NCBI GenBank assembly: GCA_041399065.1
Contig: JAWKTN010000007.1
Coordinates: 310,001 to 374,000 of the forward strand
DNA length: 64,000 nt
Reading direction: 5' to 3'
Origin: JAGQPD01 sp020426865
GTDB lineage: Bacteria; Planctomycetota; Planctomycetia; Pirellulales; Pirellulaceae
A program made the position numbers and the translations under genes. Positions within the stretch are counted from its first letter, which is position 1, and each line of letters starts with the position of its first letter. Shown here in pieces: positions 35,733 through 46,300 of this stretch. Below the pieces are notes generated by a model. It did not search any database, was not told the DNA's origin, and saw nothing but the letters and a program-made list of their open reading frames with translations.

Positions 35733-36725
35733 TCAGCGGCGAGGAACCTGGGCTACCGTCTCCGCCCGCAACTCTTCTGTCCAACGCGCCAGATACTGCA
35801 TGTTGCTGTCCGGGCCGTCGAAGCCGAGTACCGTTTCATCCCAATCCAAACGCTTGGATAGGACGCGGCCAGCGTCGATGTCAAACCGAATCTCGCCCTG
35901 CGTCAACCGCTGTACCAACTTGGAGCGAATTCGCTGATCGTCCACAGGTGTGAGCACCTGAGTTGTCACGGAAATCGTGGCAACTCCCGTTTCTACTTTT
36001 TCCAGTCGATACAGCTGCCTTGTCTTAATCGCCTTGAACACTCCGTCAACCTCGATGTTGACCGAATCCGCAACGGACCACTCGGCACCGAGCTTCACCG
36101 GTTGTTCGGGCAACGGCACGATCAGCCCGCCAGTGCCAAAATTGACCTGCGAAACCTCATCGTCGCGGTTGAGGACCTGACCGAAACGACTGATCGTCAC
36201 TGTTGATATCGGCACTCCGATCGTCTTTGCCACGTGCTCATACTCGGCCGGTGGAGTCTTATCTCGCTGGCTGTTGTAACTGATCGGCTCGCGCCCAGTC
36301 ACCTCGGCCCACATATCCACGGCATCCACTCGATGTGATAACGTCGCCGTGCCATCGGACTGAGCACCTTCAATCTTCCAGACCTTCAGTGATTTGCTGC
36401 GAGAATTGCTTTCTTGAGAATTTCCCTGAATCCTCGTGCGCACCGTCGCTAAATGCGTGACGTCATACCGCAGTTGCTCGCCCTCGCCAAACTTGTATCG
36501 CAAAGAATACTCGTGGCTTGTCAACTGCTTCGACGCCGCGTTGACTCGCGACTGCAAATCCGTTTGCTGCCCAATAGCGGCTTCCATGCCACACACTAAT
36601 GTTCCAGTAACCAACACGCCCAACACAACGGCGAGAGCGTTGGACGAACATCGCCCCTCACCTGTCATCTCGTGGGTGCCATCCTGTCCGCTGGGGTTTG
36701 TCGACACTGCCAAAAACGATCGCAT
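35733..36725 (-). CDS. Exported hypothetical, possibly DUF6263-like
   Basis: 330 residues. A hydrophobic segment (ALAVVLGVLVTGTLVCGM) after a polar start is an export signal. A beta-rich body begins YSLRYKFGEGEQLRYDVTHL and includes GGLIVPLPEQPVKLGAEWSV. A pattern of TVTISRFGQVL, then KLGxxW, then a closing block of SKRLDW is typical of DUF6263-like proteins, but I am not certain of the family. AAGGAAG lies six bases before ATG 36725. It may be the last gene of the long minus-strand run, 107 bp after nadK. Confidence 0.7.
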   Translation of the reverse strand: MRSFLAVSTNPSGQDGTHEMTGEGRCSSNALAVVLGVLVTGTLVCGMEAAIGQQTDLQSRVNAASKQLTSHEYSLRYKFGEGEQLRYDVTHLATVRTRIQGNSQESNSRSKSLKVWKIEGAQSDGTATLSHRVDAVDMWAEVTGREPISYNSQRDKTPPAEYEHVAKTIGVPISTVTISRFGQVLNRDDEVSQVNFGTGGLIVPLPEQPVKLGAEWSVADSVNIEVDGVFKAIKTRQLYRLEKVETGVATISVTTQVLTPVDDQRIRSKLVQRLTQGEIRFDIDAGRVLSKRLDWDETVLGFDGPDSNMQYLARWTEELRAETVAQVPRR

Positions 36726-36832
36726 CACAGACTTCCTTGCCCTTGCTTACTGATAATGGTCGTAGCTTGCTGATAGCCGCTCGCGCGGTGCCGCGTCTTG
36801 CTGTCCGGATCGGCCAATGACTGGTGCCGATT

Positions 36833-37741
36833 CTAACGGTTCCTCAGGTTTCCACCCCACCCCAATTTTTCGCGAAGCGTTTGATAGTAGCTTTGCCCTG
36901 CCACCTGAATCACTCGAAACGTCGGTTCCGCCCGACGCACGCTCACTCGATCATTGGGCTGTAATTGATAAATCATCTGTCCATCCACGACCGCCGCCGT
37001 CGACCCGTGGGGCTCGGCGACAACCATCTCGTAGTGTCGGTCCGCCGTGTCGACCACAGGGCGCATCGTTAACGTGTGGGGACTCACGGGCGAAATCACA
37101 AACGCCTGCAAGCTCTTCCGCAAAATCGGTCCCCCAGCCGAAAGGCTGTGCGCCGTCGACCCCACCGGGGTACTGACGATCAAGCCGTCGCAACTATACG
37201 TAGTTACGTGCTCCCCGTCAATGTAAAGATCGACGTACAACATCGAGTACGGAGGTCCCCCGACGACGATCACCTCGTTCAGCCCCAACGTCTGCTCCAC
37301 CACCACGCCGTCGCGAACGAGCTGGCATTGAAACATCAGATGGTCCAGGACCCAGCAATTCCCGGAACAAACCTCCGGCAGCAACCGCGGTAGGTCCTGC
37401 GGCGAAACATCCGCCAAAAACCCCAATCTCCCTAGATTCACACCCAGCACCGGCAACTGTTCCTCACCCATCTGCCTGGCAGCTCGCAACATGCTCCCGT
37501 CACCCCCTAGCACGATCGCCAAATCCGCTTCCCGCACCGACGGATATGCGTCCGGCAAGTTCGACGTGCTATCGAAACAGATACCTAGCAGCTCTAGGTA
37601 TTCGGCCGCGGTCGGTTCCAGCTGATGCCATTGGGGCATGATCCGCTGGCGATCCCCGTAGGCCAAGACAATGGCCCGTGGCTTGCCGGATCGGTCCCAC
37701 GGGGCGTTGAAGGGGGGCAGGGGATTGGTAGGAGAATTCAT
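36833..37741 (-). CDS. nadK: NAD kinase
   Basis: 302 residues. The signature is LGGDGSMLRAARQMG (GGDGS), then GVNLGRLGFLADV, LGLNEVIVVGG (NE), and DGLIVSTPVGSTAHSLSAGG. It phosphorylates NAD to NADP, using ATP or polyphosphate. The ATG overlaps the dxs stop (ATGA), so the two are translationally coupled. NADPH is needed by the DXR and reductase steps of the same isoprenoid pathway, which suits the pairing. Confidence 0.96.
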   Translation of the reverse strand: MNSPTNPLPPFNAPWDRSGKPRAIVLAYGDRQRIMPQWHQLEPTAAEYLELLGICFDSTSNLPDAYPSVREADLAIVLGGDGSMLRAARQMGEEQLPVLGVNLGRLGFLADVSPQDLPRLLPEVCSGNCWVLDHLMFQCQLVRDGVVVEQTLGLNEVIVVGGPPYSMLYVDLYIDGEHVTTYSCDGLIVSTPVGSTAHSLSAGGPILRKSLQAFVISPVSPHTLTMRPVVDTADRHYEMVVAEPHGSTAAVVDGQMIYQLQPNDRVSVRRAEPTFRVIQVAGQSYYQTLREKLGWGGNLRNR

Positions 37742-39627
37742 CCGACGCGTTCGTGGTTAGCGTTAGTCTCGCGCACGATTTGAGCGATCCCGAAGGCATC
37801 GAGCGTCAGTTCCTCGAGTAGTTCGGCACGTTCGCCATGTTCGATAAACTGATCCGGGATTCCCAAGCGACGCAGGTGTGACGTATTGATACCGGCATCG
37901 GCTGCGGCTTCTAATAGGGCGCTACCGAAGCCACCTGCCAGCGCCGCTTCTTCGACGGTGAGGACAAACCGCGCCTCACGGACGACGTCGAGCAACAGAT
38001 CGGTATCGAGTGGCTTGACAAAGCGGGCATTGATCACGGCAATATCGAGCCCTTCGCCGCGCAGCTTGTTGGCGGCCTGCACACATTCGTGCAACTGCGT
38101 GCCGCAACAGATCAGGGCGCCATCGGCACCGGAACAGATCGTTTCGGCGCGCCCTAGCTCAATGGGCTTTCGCTGGCCATCGAGCCTTTTCGCCGTCGCT
38201 TTCGGATAGCGAATGGAGCAGGGTGCATCGTGTTGGAGAGCGAAATCGAGCATCCCTTCCAGGTCATAGGCATCGCCTGGGGCCATGACGACGATATTCG
38301 GAAAGACTCGCATGTAGGCCAGGTCGAACACACCGTGATGCGTAGGGCCATCCGGCCCGGTCAACCCACTACGATCCAGCATGAAGGTGACGGGCAGATT
38401 CTGCAGTGCCACTTCTTGAAAGATCTGGTCGAAGCTCCGTTGCAGGAAGGTGCTATAAATGTCGACAATCGGCCGCAATCCTGCCTTGGCCTGCCCGGCG
38501 GCAAAGGCGACGGCATGCGATTCGCAAATCCCGGTGTCGAAAAAACGATCTGGAAACGCGTCTCGCACCGGTTCTAACTTGTTGCCTTGGCACATTGCGG
38601 CCGTCAACACCGTCACGTGCGGGCTAGCTTGCATGTTCTTGACAATCGCGTCGCGGGCGACGTTCGTGTAGGCAACACTCTCCCCACCGCTCTTGGGTAC
38701 GATCCGATCATTTTCGCATGTCAACACGGGGGGCGTATGATAAAACACTGGGTCTTGCTCCGCCGGCTTGAAGCCATGCCCCTTATCCGTCACAACATGC
38801 AGCAACACCGGCATGTCGGCATCTTTGACCATCGCCAGGTATTTCTTCAACAGCGCCAAATTATGCCCATCGATCGGACCGATGTACCGCATCCCCAACT
38901 CTTCAAACAACATCCCGCCATGCAAACCCGCCTTGAACGCCTCCTTGAGCTGCGCCAAGAAACGCTCAGCCGGATCGCCAAGAATCGGGACGCGATTCAG
39001 CATCCGGACGACGTCGTCCTTCAAACCCGTGTAAAACGGCGCCGACCGCAACCGGTCGAGGTAATGTGCCATGGCACCTACCCGAGGACATATTGACATC
39101 TTGTTGTCATTTAGAATCACCAACAGATTCTTGTTCAAGGCACCCACGTTGTTGAGCGCCTCAAATACGATCCCGGAAGGAAAGGCACCGTCGCCAATGA
39201 CCGCCACAGCACGCCGGTCCGACTCTCCCAGAAGATCGTCGCCACTCTTTAGCCCCAGCACGGTCGACACGCTACAGCCCGCGTGGCCAGTCATGAACAA
39301 GTCGTAGGGACTCTCATGAGGATTGGGGTATCCCATCAATCCTCCCTTGGTCCGCATCGTACCGAACGCCCCAAATCGCCCGGTCACCAACTTATGCGGA
39401 TACACCTGGTGTCCCGTGTCCCAAATCAAGCGGTCGCGGCGAAAGTCAAAGACGCTGTGAAGTGCCAACGTCAGTTCCACAACCCCTAGATTGGACGCGA
39501 AATGCGCCGATCTTGTCGACACTAAGTTACATAACACGCCCCGGATCTCGTCCGCCAATAGCTGCATTTCCGGGATGGACAACACGCGAACGTCGTCTGC
39601 CGACTTAATGGTGGGCAAAATCTTCAT
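37738..39627 (-). CDS. dxs: 1-deoxy-D-xylulose-5-phosphate synthase
   Basis: 629 residues of the transketolase family. N-terminal HFASNLGVVELTLALHSVFD, IWDTGHQVYPHKLVTGR, the TPP motif VAVIGDGAFPSGIVFEALNN with LNDNKMSI, then FMLDRSGLTGPDGPTHHG and PYSIRYPKATAK-type C-terminal blocks. DXS makes DXP from pyruvate and glyceraldehyde-3-phosphate, the first step of the MEP isoprenoid pathway and a feed into thiamine and pyridoxal synthesis. It follows ispA by 26 bp, a gap that contains a duplicated 15-mer. The start is the MKILPTIKS methionine. Confidence 0.97.
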   Translation of the reverse strand: MKILPTIKSADDVRVLSIPEMQLLADEIRGVLCNLVSTRSAHFASNLGVVELTLALHSVFDFRRDRLIWDTGHQVYPHKLVTGRFGAFGTMRTKGGLMGYPNPHESPYDLFMTGHAGCSVSTVLGLKSGDDLLGESDRRAVAVIGDGAFPSGIVFEALNNVGALNKNLLVILNDNKMSICPRVGAMAHYLDRLRSAPFYTGLKDDVVRMLNRVPILGDPAERFLAQLKEAFKAGLHGGMLFEELGMRYIGPIDGHNLALLKKYLAMVKDADMPVLLHVVTDKGHGFKPAEQDPVFYHTPPVLTCENDRIVPKSGGESVAYTNVARDAIVKNMQASPHVTVLTAAMCQGNKLEPVRDAFPDRFFDTGICESHAVAFAAGQAKAGLRPIVDIYSTFLQRSFDQIFQEVALQNLPVTFMLDRSGLTGPDGPTHHGVFDLAYMRVFPNIVVMAPGDAYDLEGMLDFALQHDAPCSIRYPKATAKRLDGQRKPIELGRAETICSGADGALICCGTQLHECVQAANKLRGEGLDIAVINARFVKPLDTDLLLDVVREARFVLTVEEAALAGGFGSALLEAAADAGINTSHLRRLGIPDQFIEHGERAELLEELTLDAFGIAQIVRETNANHERVG

Positions 39628-39653
39628 GGCTGCCTGTCTTATCGCTGCCTGTC

Positions 39654-40565
39654 TTATCGGTCTCGGTCCACAATAAACTGGGCCAGTGCTCGCAACGGAT
39701 CGGCGGCACATCCCAACATTTCGATCGCCCCCTGCGCCTGGCCAATCAACTCCGCCGCCCGCACTCGACTCGCCTCCACCCCCAACAACGCCGGGTAGGT
39801 CAGCTTACCCTGAGCCGCATCTTTCCCCGTGTGTTTCCCCAATTTCGTCGTCGAACCTTGCAGATCCAGTAAGTCGTCGGTGATCTGAAACGCAAGCCCG
39901 AGACATTCTCCATACGTCTGCAGGGCCCCCATTTGTTCACGGCTGGCTCCACCACAAATCCCGCCCATCCGCAGACTCGTCACCAACAACGCCCCCGTCT
40001 TGCGTCGATGGATCCCCTCCAGTTGGCTCAAATCACGTGGCCCAACGTCCACCGCTAAATCGTCCGCTTGCCCGCCCACCAACTGCGACGCGCCCGCCGC
40101 ATGGGCCAACTCCACAACACACTGCCGGGAACAGCCGGGGTCGTCGAGCCCTCGTGCCAACACCTCAAACGCCAGCGCCTGCAAAGCGTCGCCAGCTAAA
40201 ATCGCCGTCGCTTCATCAAACGCGATGTGACAACTTGGCCGCCCACGCCGCAAGTCGTCGTCGTCCATCGCCGGCAGGTCATCGTGAATAAGCGAATAGG
40301 TGTGGATCATTTCCACCGCACAAGCCGCCGGTATCGCGCACTCGCCGTCTCCGCCACACGCCTCGCACGCCATCACTACCAGCTGCGGACGTAGTCGCTT
40401 CCCCGGAGCCAACAACGCATACTGGATCGCCTCTCGCAGCCGATCCGGACACCGTCCGATCACCCAGTCATCACGGAACGCAGTCCATTTCTCCAACGAC
40501 CGGTCAATCCGCTCAATCCAGCCACCCACCTCATGTTCCCGCCGGCTCGACGCCATTTGTTGCAT
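39654..40565 (-). CDS. ispA: Polyprenyl synthetase (farnesyl diphosphate synthase type)
   Basis: 303 residues. First Asp-rich motif in SLIHDDLPAMDDDDLRRGRP, second in FQITDDLLDLQGSTTKLGK, plus GKRLRPQLVVMACEACGG near the start and KTGALLVTSLRMG. It extends IPP and DMAPP to GPP/FPP. Its place directly before dxs is the usual bacterial clustering. The Cys just before DDDxxD-like spacing and chain length cannot be used to predict product length with confidence. GAGG lies five bases before the ATG. Confidence 0.95.
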   Translation of the reverse strand: MQQMASSRREHEVGGWIERIDRSLEKWTAFRDDWVIGRCPDRLREAIQYALLAPGKRLRPQLVVMACEACGGDGECAIPAACAVEMIHTYSLIHDDLPAMDDDDLRRGRPSCHIAFDEATAILAGDALQALAFEVLARGLDDPGCSRQCVVELAHAAGASQLVGGQADDLAVDVGPRDLSQLEGIHRRKTGALLVTSLRMGGICGGASREQMGALQTYGECLGLAFQITDDLLDLQGSTTKLGKHTGKDAAQGKLTYPALLGVEASRVRAAELIGQAQGAIEMLGCAADPLRALAQFIVDRDR

Positions 40566-40677
40566 GTACGCCTCGAATACTCCACTAACCGAAACGCGGG
40601 GTCACCACATAACACCGTCTGTCGCCCAGACACGGCCCCGCCAATTCTGCAATTTCATTCTAAAACAGGCCACCATT

Positions 40678-41097
40678 CTAAAACAGGCTACCGTCCAAGT
40701 CCACGTCGTCACGCGATGCTCTTTCACGCACAGCTCGCCCCGTAGCCGACGAACGACGCCGCGCGCGACTGTCCGCCTTCTCCTCCAAACTTGCCGGTCC
40801 AGCCTCCATTGCCGTAACAATCGCATTTCCCTGCTCATCCACCCCCGTCAAGATGGCGATCCGCTGCTCCGCCGTTTCCAGCAAGCGATAACAGTGCTTC
40901 AAATAGCCGACCCCCTGCTCGTACCGCTGCATGGCCTCGCCCAACCCCAACCGCCCGTCCTCCAATTCCTGCACGACCTTGCCCAATTCACGCAACGCCG
41001 ACTCAAAAGCAACGCCCTCCATGCCTCCGTCTCCCGCGTCCACCGACGCTTCGTCATGCGTCGCGTCATCGACTTTCTTCCGCATCCTCCCGGTCAT
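40678..41097 (-). CDS. xseB: Exodeoxyribonuclease VII small subunit
   Basis: 139 residues. The core FESALRELGKVVQELEDGRL, GLGEAMQRYEQGVGYLKHCY is the XseB family helix pair. It is longer than usual because of acidic N-terminal and basic C-terminal tails. The small subunit joins several copies to one XseA to make the nuclease that cuts single-stranded DNA ends. It follows xseA by 68 bp on the same strand. A GGAG site lies ten bases upstream. Confidence 0.92.
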   Translation of the reverse strand: MTGRMRKKVDDATHDEASVDAGDGGMEGVAFESALRELGKVVQELEDGRLGLGEAMQRYEQGVGYLKHCYRLLETAEQRIAILTGVDEQGNAIVTAMEAGPASLEEKADSRARRRSSATGRAVRERASRDDVDLDGSLF

Positions 41098-41165
41098 CTC
41101 GATTCACTCCCGCCACCCTTTTGGTGAACTCATCTAGTGATTAACCCCATCCATCGTCCGCCCCG

Positions 41166-42446
41166 TCATTCGGCGAAGTCCCTCTCGCCCGCCACCGACT
41201 CCACGCGCGTTGTCGCTTGGCCTCGATGATAGCGCTGCATGATCAATTGCCCCGCGTGTAATTGACTCGCATCACGCACGATCGATCCATCCTCCGTCAT
41301 GCTCACACTGTAGCCTCTGGCGAGCACGGCCAGTGGGTTGAGCGATTCCAGCTGGTCGGAGACGGCCGCCAAACGATCCTGATGACGTTGCAGCCACAGC
41401 CGCATGGCCCGCTCCTGCCGCTGCTGCAATTCGTCAACGCGCCTCGTTTGCTCATGGATGCGGTCCATCGGCCGGCGCAGCACGGCCCGTGTCGCCAGGG
41501 CATCCAATTCAGCACGAGCCGCCGCAGCTCGCCCACGCAGGGCACCTGTCAATCGCTGAGCCCCTCGTTGCAACAAGGTTCGCACTTCATCGACCGACGG
41601 CACAACCCGCTCAGCCGCTTCACTGGGCGTCAGCGCCCGCACATCGGCGACCAGATCGGCCAACGTCACATCGATCTCGTGCCCGACAGCCGATACCACC
41701 GGTATCCGGCTGGCATGAATGGCACGCACGACAACCTCTTCATTGAAGCTCCACAGATCTTCAATCGACCCACCTCCGCGAGTCACTACCAACACGTCCC
41801 CGCGCTGACGCAACCGACCGGCCTGGGCAATCGCTGCCGCAATCTCGTCACAAGCACCCGCACCTTGAACACGCGTGGGGATAACCAGGTACTCGCCGCC
41901 CGGCCAGCGTCGTCGGGCAACCTGCAAAAAGTCATGCAGTGCAGCGGCCGTCGGGCTCGTCACGATCACTACGCGATGGGGAAAGCGGGGCAAAGGCCGC
42001 TTGCGAGCCGGATCGAACAGACCTTCTGCGGCCAGCTTTTCCCGCATCCGCCGCAAGGCCAGCTGCAGCGATCCTTCCCCTTTTGGTTCGATGCGCCGGA
42101 CGATCAACTGGTACGTTCCCCGTGGCGCGTACGTGTCGACTTCACCTTCACAAATGACCTCCAAGCCATCCGCCAGGTCGAAGGTGACACCACGCATGCT
42201 GCCGCGCCAAATTACGGCCTTCAACTGCGACTGATCGTCTTTCAGTGAAAAATAGACGTGGCCCGACTGCGGCCGCGCCAAATCCGAGATTTCACCACTG
42301 ACCCAGACCGATCCAAATGAATTACGCAGTGTGTCGCGAATCTGCTGGCTCAACGCCGTAACCGTCAGCGGCTCGGCTGCATCGGTATTCGTCGATCGCT
42401 GCCAACTCTGATGCCACTGTCTTGGGGCATCCCCGTACCGTTCCAT
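41166..42446 (-). CDS. xseA: Exodeoxyribonuclease VII large subunit
   Basis: 426 residues. OB-fold start (LTVTALSQQIRDTLRNSFGS, VWVSGEISDLARPQSGHVYF, SLKDDQSQLKAVIWRGSMRG), then the catalytic domain (VVIVTSPTAAALHDFLQVAR, DVLVVTRGGGSIEDLWSFNE, RIPVVSAVGHEIDVTLADLV) and a long coiled coil. It cuts single-stranded DNA in repair. ATG 42446 is used because AAGGA lies upstream; it overlaps the preceding acyltransferase gene by 125 bp. See the overlap finding. Confidence 0.95.
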   Translation of the reverse strand: MERYGDAPRQWHQSWQRSTNTDAAEPLTVTALSQQIRDTLRNSFGSVWVSGEISDLARPQSGHVYFSLKDDQSQLKAVIWRGSMRGVTFDLADGLEVICEGEVDTYAPRGTYQLIVRRIEPKGEGSLQLALRRMREKLAAEGLFDPARKRPLPRFPHRVVIVTSPTAAALHDFLQVARRRWPGGEYLVIPTRVQGAGACDEIAAAIAQAGRLRQRGDVLVVTRGGGSIEDLWSFNEEVVVRAIHASRIPVVSAVGHEIDVTLADLVADVRALTPSEAAERVVPSVDEVRTLLQRGAQRLTGALRGRAAAARAELDALATRAVLRRPMDRIHEQTRRVDELQQRQERAMRLWLQRHQDRLAAVSDQLESLNPLAVLARGYSVSMTEDGSIVRDASQLHAGQLIMQRYHRGQATTRVESVAGERDFAE

Positions 42447-43338
42447 CTTGCCGCGATCCTTTTCTTTCGTCACGCTCGCCGCTGTCAACATACGCATTGG
42501 CGTTTATTGTAGCGATTCGCAGTCGCTTTGGCCTCCCCGCCGAACCAGTCCTCGGAACTTGAACGCGGACCTTCCCTCGCCGCGCCGATGGGCACGCCGC
42601 TGCTCGGTGAGTCACCGTTTCGCCATCCAATCGCTTTCCTGAGGCCGCCCACGATTCGGCCTGCATCGTCAGGCGATTGAGGGTCGATTCGACCGCGGCG
42701 CGGTGGATCTCCAGCTGCCCCCGCTCGGCCGTCGAGGGAACGCTCAGCGGTTCACTGATAACGCATCTGGCCCGCGAAAATGGCCGCGGCACAGCGAACC
42801 GGTCCCAGCTGTTCAGTCGCCACGGACGGTCATATCCCATCCCCACGGCGACAATCGGAATTCGCAACCGCGACGCCAAATAAACCGGACCGATCGACAG
42901 CTGCCGACGCGGCCCGCGTGGTCCGTCCGGCGTGATCGTCAAATGCTTCTGCCGACTGATGCGAATCAGCTGTCGCAACGCGTTCGCACCCCCGTGATAC
43001 GTCGACCCACGAACCAATTCAAACCCCATCATCCGGCAGGCGCGTGCCAGCCACTCCGCATCGCGGTTCTGACTAAGCAACATGCAAATGTCACAGTGCC
43101 CCCGCAGGTAAAACTGGTAAGGAATGTACTCATGCCAAAAGACATAAATAAAACGCCGCTCCCCGGCTGGGTACAACGCTGGATCAACCGTCATGTCGTG
43201 ATAGTACGTACGGTAATCCAGTGTTGACATCCAGCGCGACACGAGCGAAGCCAGCGTAAAAGCTCCAATGCCATGAATCCACGGCGAGCGACTCCCCAAC
43301 AACTGTTGTTTGGTGAACCTGCGAATGCTCTCTTTCAT
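42322..43338 (-). CDS. DUF374 / lysophospholipid acyltransferase-like protein
   Basis: 338 residues. The DUF374 core (residues ~40-230) has the acyltransferase pattern: FIYVFWHEYIPYQFYLRGH, LVRGSTYHGGANALRQL, ITPDGPRGPRRQLSIGPVYL. It may transfer acyl groups to lipid A-like or phospholipid precursors at the inner membrane. Its ATG overlaps the AsmA stop (ATGA) with GGAGG upstream, so it is coupled to that gene. The last ~70 residues (SARRGKVRVQVPRTGS and on) look unlike the family and run into xseA in another frame, possibly after loss of the original stop. Confidence 0.85.
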   Translation of the reverse strand: MKESIRRFTKQQLLGSRSPWIHGIGAFTLASLVSRWMSTLDYRTYYHDMTVDPALYPAGERRFIYVFWHEYIPYQFYLRGHCDICMLLSQNRDAEWLARACRMMGFELVRGSTYHGGANALRQLIRISRQKHLTITPDGPRGPRRQLSIGPVYLASRLRIPIVAVGMGYDRPWRLNSWDRFAVPRPFSRARCVISEPLSVPSTAERGQLEIHRAAVESTLNRLTMQAESWAASGKRLDGETVTHRAAACPSARRGKVRVQVPRTGSAGRPKRLRIATINANAYVDSGERDERKGSRQDGTVRGCPKTVASELAAIDEYRCSRAADGYGVEPADSRHTA

Positions 43339-46300
43339 CGCGTTAGTTGCCTCCAACGTCGTAGTGCTCCCAAAGCCGGCGGGCGCTGTGGCGGACCCGA
43401 CCGAATCGACTCTTCGGGGAAGAACTGCTGGAGCGACTCGTTCAGCCCAGGCAGGACCTCGCGTTCCATCTGTAGATTGTCCAATTTGCCCATCACGCGA
43501 ATCTGCAAGAATCGGCGACTCGCTTCCCCCAACAACGGCTTTACAAATGGCAAGTAATTGTCATCGTTACCCATGACCGTGTAGAAATCCAATTTCACGT
43601 CGCGGTCCAGACTCAATTCGCCTACGCCTTTGAGAGTCAACGAATCCCCGCGAAGATCAAAACGGTCGAAATAAAGATGATCCCCTTGGATCCGAAATAC
43701 CACGTCGCTGGAATCGAAGGCAGCCCGATCCTGCGATCCCGTCCGCAGCGTACGTAATAACGCCAGCACCGCCGGCAGTTCGCCCATGTCCGCCTCGCGC
43801 AGACGCACCGCGCCGCCACCGCGCCACGTGTTTGTCCCCAGCTGCGTTCCACTTAGCTGCACGACGCCGCTGACACTTCCCTTTACTTCACTGCGAGACG
43901 GCTGCGTCGATAGCTCCGTAATAATCCGATTCAACGCACATCCAGTGTAGCTGGCCTGCAAATCGAATTGGCCGTGGGAAGCCGGCAACACCTGCAGATC
44001 CGCCTCCACCTGCCCGCCAAACAGCCGAGCCATCGCTCGGCGCGGGGGCCGTTCCCCGTCGGCCGATTGTGCCCACGCCCCCATCAACATGCGTTGATTG
44101 TCGATCCAAAGTGGCCCCTCGATCTGCGTCAACTGCACCCCTCGATACATCAGCGAATCGACCCCCAATTCCCCCCGACATCGAAATTGCTCCCCCTCAG
44201 ACTCCCCCTCCAATCGCACTCCACCCACGATTTCATTCAGCTCAATGCCATTGCGGTAATGCCCACCATCCAAATCGACCAGCACATGCCAACGCGCATT
44301 GAGCGGCGTGGCCGCTCCGTGACGCCCCGAGAATTCCACCGATCCGTCGACCGACATCAAGGCGGTCCGCCGCAAATCCGTGGCAACCCGCTTGAGCCCC
44401 CGCGGCAATGCCGACACAAGGTCGTCGTTCAACTGCAGACGGTCGACCATCGCTCGGTCAAAACGTAACATCCATTGACCGTCTTCGGCAACACGACTTT
44501 CGCCATCCACCGCCACCGTTGTCGGGCCATGATGCGCTCGGACGCCTCGAAACCATACCTGACCATTGCGATACGTAAACGTGCCCGTGACATCATCCAT
44601 CCGATACGGGAAAGGCTTGGGAAAAAGCGTGATGCTGCGGGCCTCGGCGTGCTCCGACCGCACCCATTTCTGTGCGGTCAACTCCACATCGGGCTTCCCA
44701 CCCCCGGCCCGTTGGCGAACCACGACCCGCATATGGTCTAACGTCCCTCGCGGTTGCAGGTCACGCCAAGTCTCTTGCGCCGCTGGACTTAGCGCGTCCC
44801 GCAACTCGTCTTCCAACGGTACATCGGTCGCAATGAATTCCAATTCCAATGCAGCGTTGGCCCGTCGAGCATCCCACGACCCGGAACATTTCACGTAGGC
44901 GCTGTCATTACGCCCCTCCAAATCGTAGAACTGCCATACGTCGTTCTTCATCTTCAACTGCCCACTAATCTGTTGCAGCGGGTAGCGAAACGATTCGTGC
45001 CGTATCGAACATTTTACCAGGCGGATCTGAATCTCCTTGGCCACTTCGCCGTCACCGTCCGCCGGCCGCTCCGCGGATGCCATGAACGTAATCCACCCCT
45101 GCGGCCCAAACGCCCCCACGATCCGCCGTGCTGTCGGACGGTTGGCATCGAGCAACTCTCGCGATATCGGCATCGGCCCCAACGATTTCGCTCGAGCCCA
45201 CCCACGCCACTCCTCCCCAGGATGCTGGATCTCGCCCCAAACCTGTACCGCTGGCCCCTCGTCCTCCGATACCAAGTCGAACTTCACGCTGTCGTCTCGA
45301 TATTGCAGGCCTCCCCGCAGCCCCGTCACCGGATAGGGAAACTTCTCCCACCGCAATGCAATGCCACGGCACTGCAATTCCAACTCCGGCCGCCATCGCC
45401 TTCCATCGTGCGACACATTAAAGGCAATGTCCGCTAATCCCACGGGCCGGAACTTCTCCCACTGTGCCAACATCGACGGCGGAAGTAACTCGGCCATCCG
45501 CTCGTCCACGTTCAAACTGTCAATGAACCCCTCGCATCGCCAGGCCACAAGAGATGCAGGGTCGTGACTCGATGCCTGCATCCGCAAGGATGCCCCAGCA
45601 TATGCCGCCTGGCAAGAATGGACCCTGGCACTGCCATTGTCCAACTCGAAATCAGCCGCCAAATCCGTCACCGGCAACGGCAACCGCGGATCCGTCCAGC
45701 GCCCACCCGATAGTTTTCCTGCCAAACGATACTCGATCTCCCCCCCAGATTCGGTTTGCCGCAAACTGAGATCTACCGCACTGCGCGCCTGCAAGTTAAC
45801 CAACAATGACATTGTAGAGTCACTTACGATCCCGCGTGGCAACAACTGATATAACGCCGGCGACAACTCCAGACCGCTAAGATGCAGGTTCGCCGCCCAT
45901 CGTGAGGATGCGAGTTCAAAAACAGCCGCTATCTCGCATCGCTTTAACTGGTCCGCCGCGAAACTCCCCTCCAACGTGTAACTTCCCGCGCCCCCGACTG
46001 GCTTCGCACTCGCGCCCGCATCCGCACCCGCATCCTCCTGTGGCGTTAAATGCAGATTGATGTCTCGTAATGTGAACAACCGCAGCGGCACCGTCCGCGG
46101 ATCCACAATCTCAATCACTCCGTTCTCAATATGGATCGTCGGACGCTTCGCGCCCACCGGCGCCGGTATCTCCAACAATCGCTCAATCGACCAGCGTCCC
46201 TCCTCGCTACACGTCGCACGGATCGCTACGTCCCGCAACGTAATCGTGCGAACCTCCAGGCGACCCTGCACCAAGTCCTCGACCCGCGGCCGACAACGCA

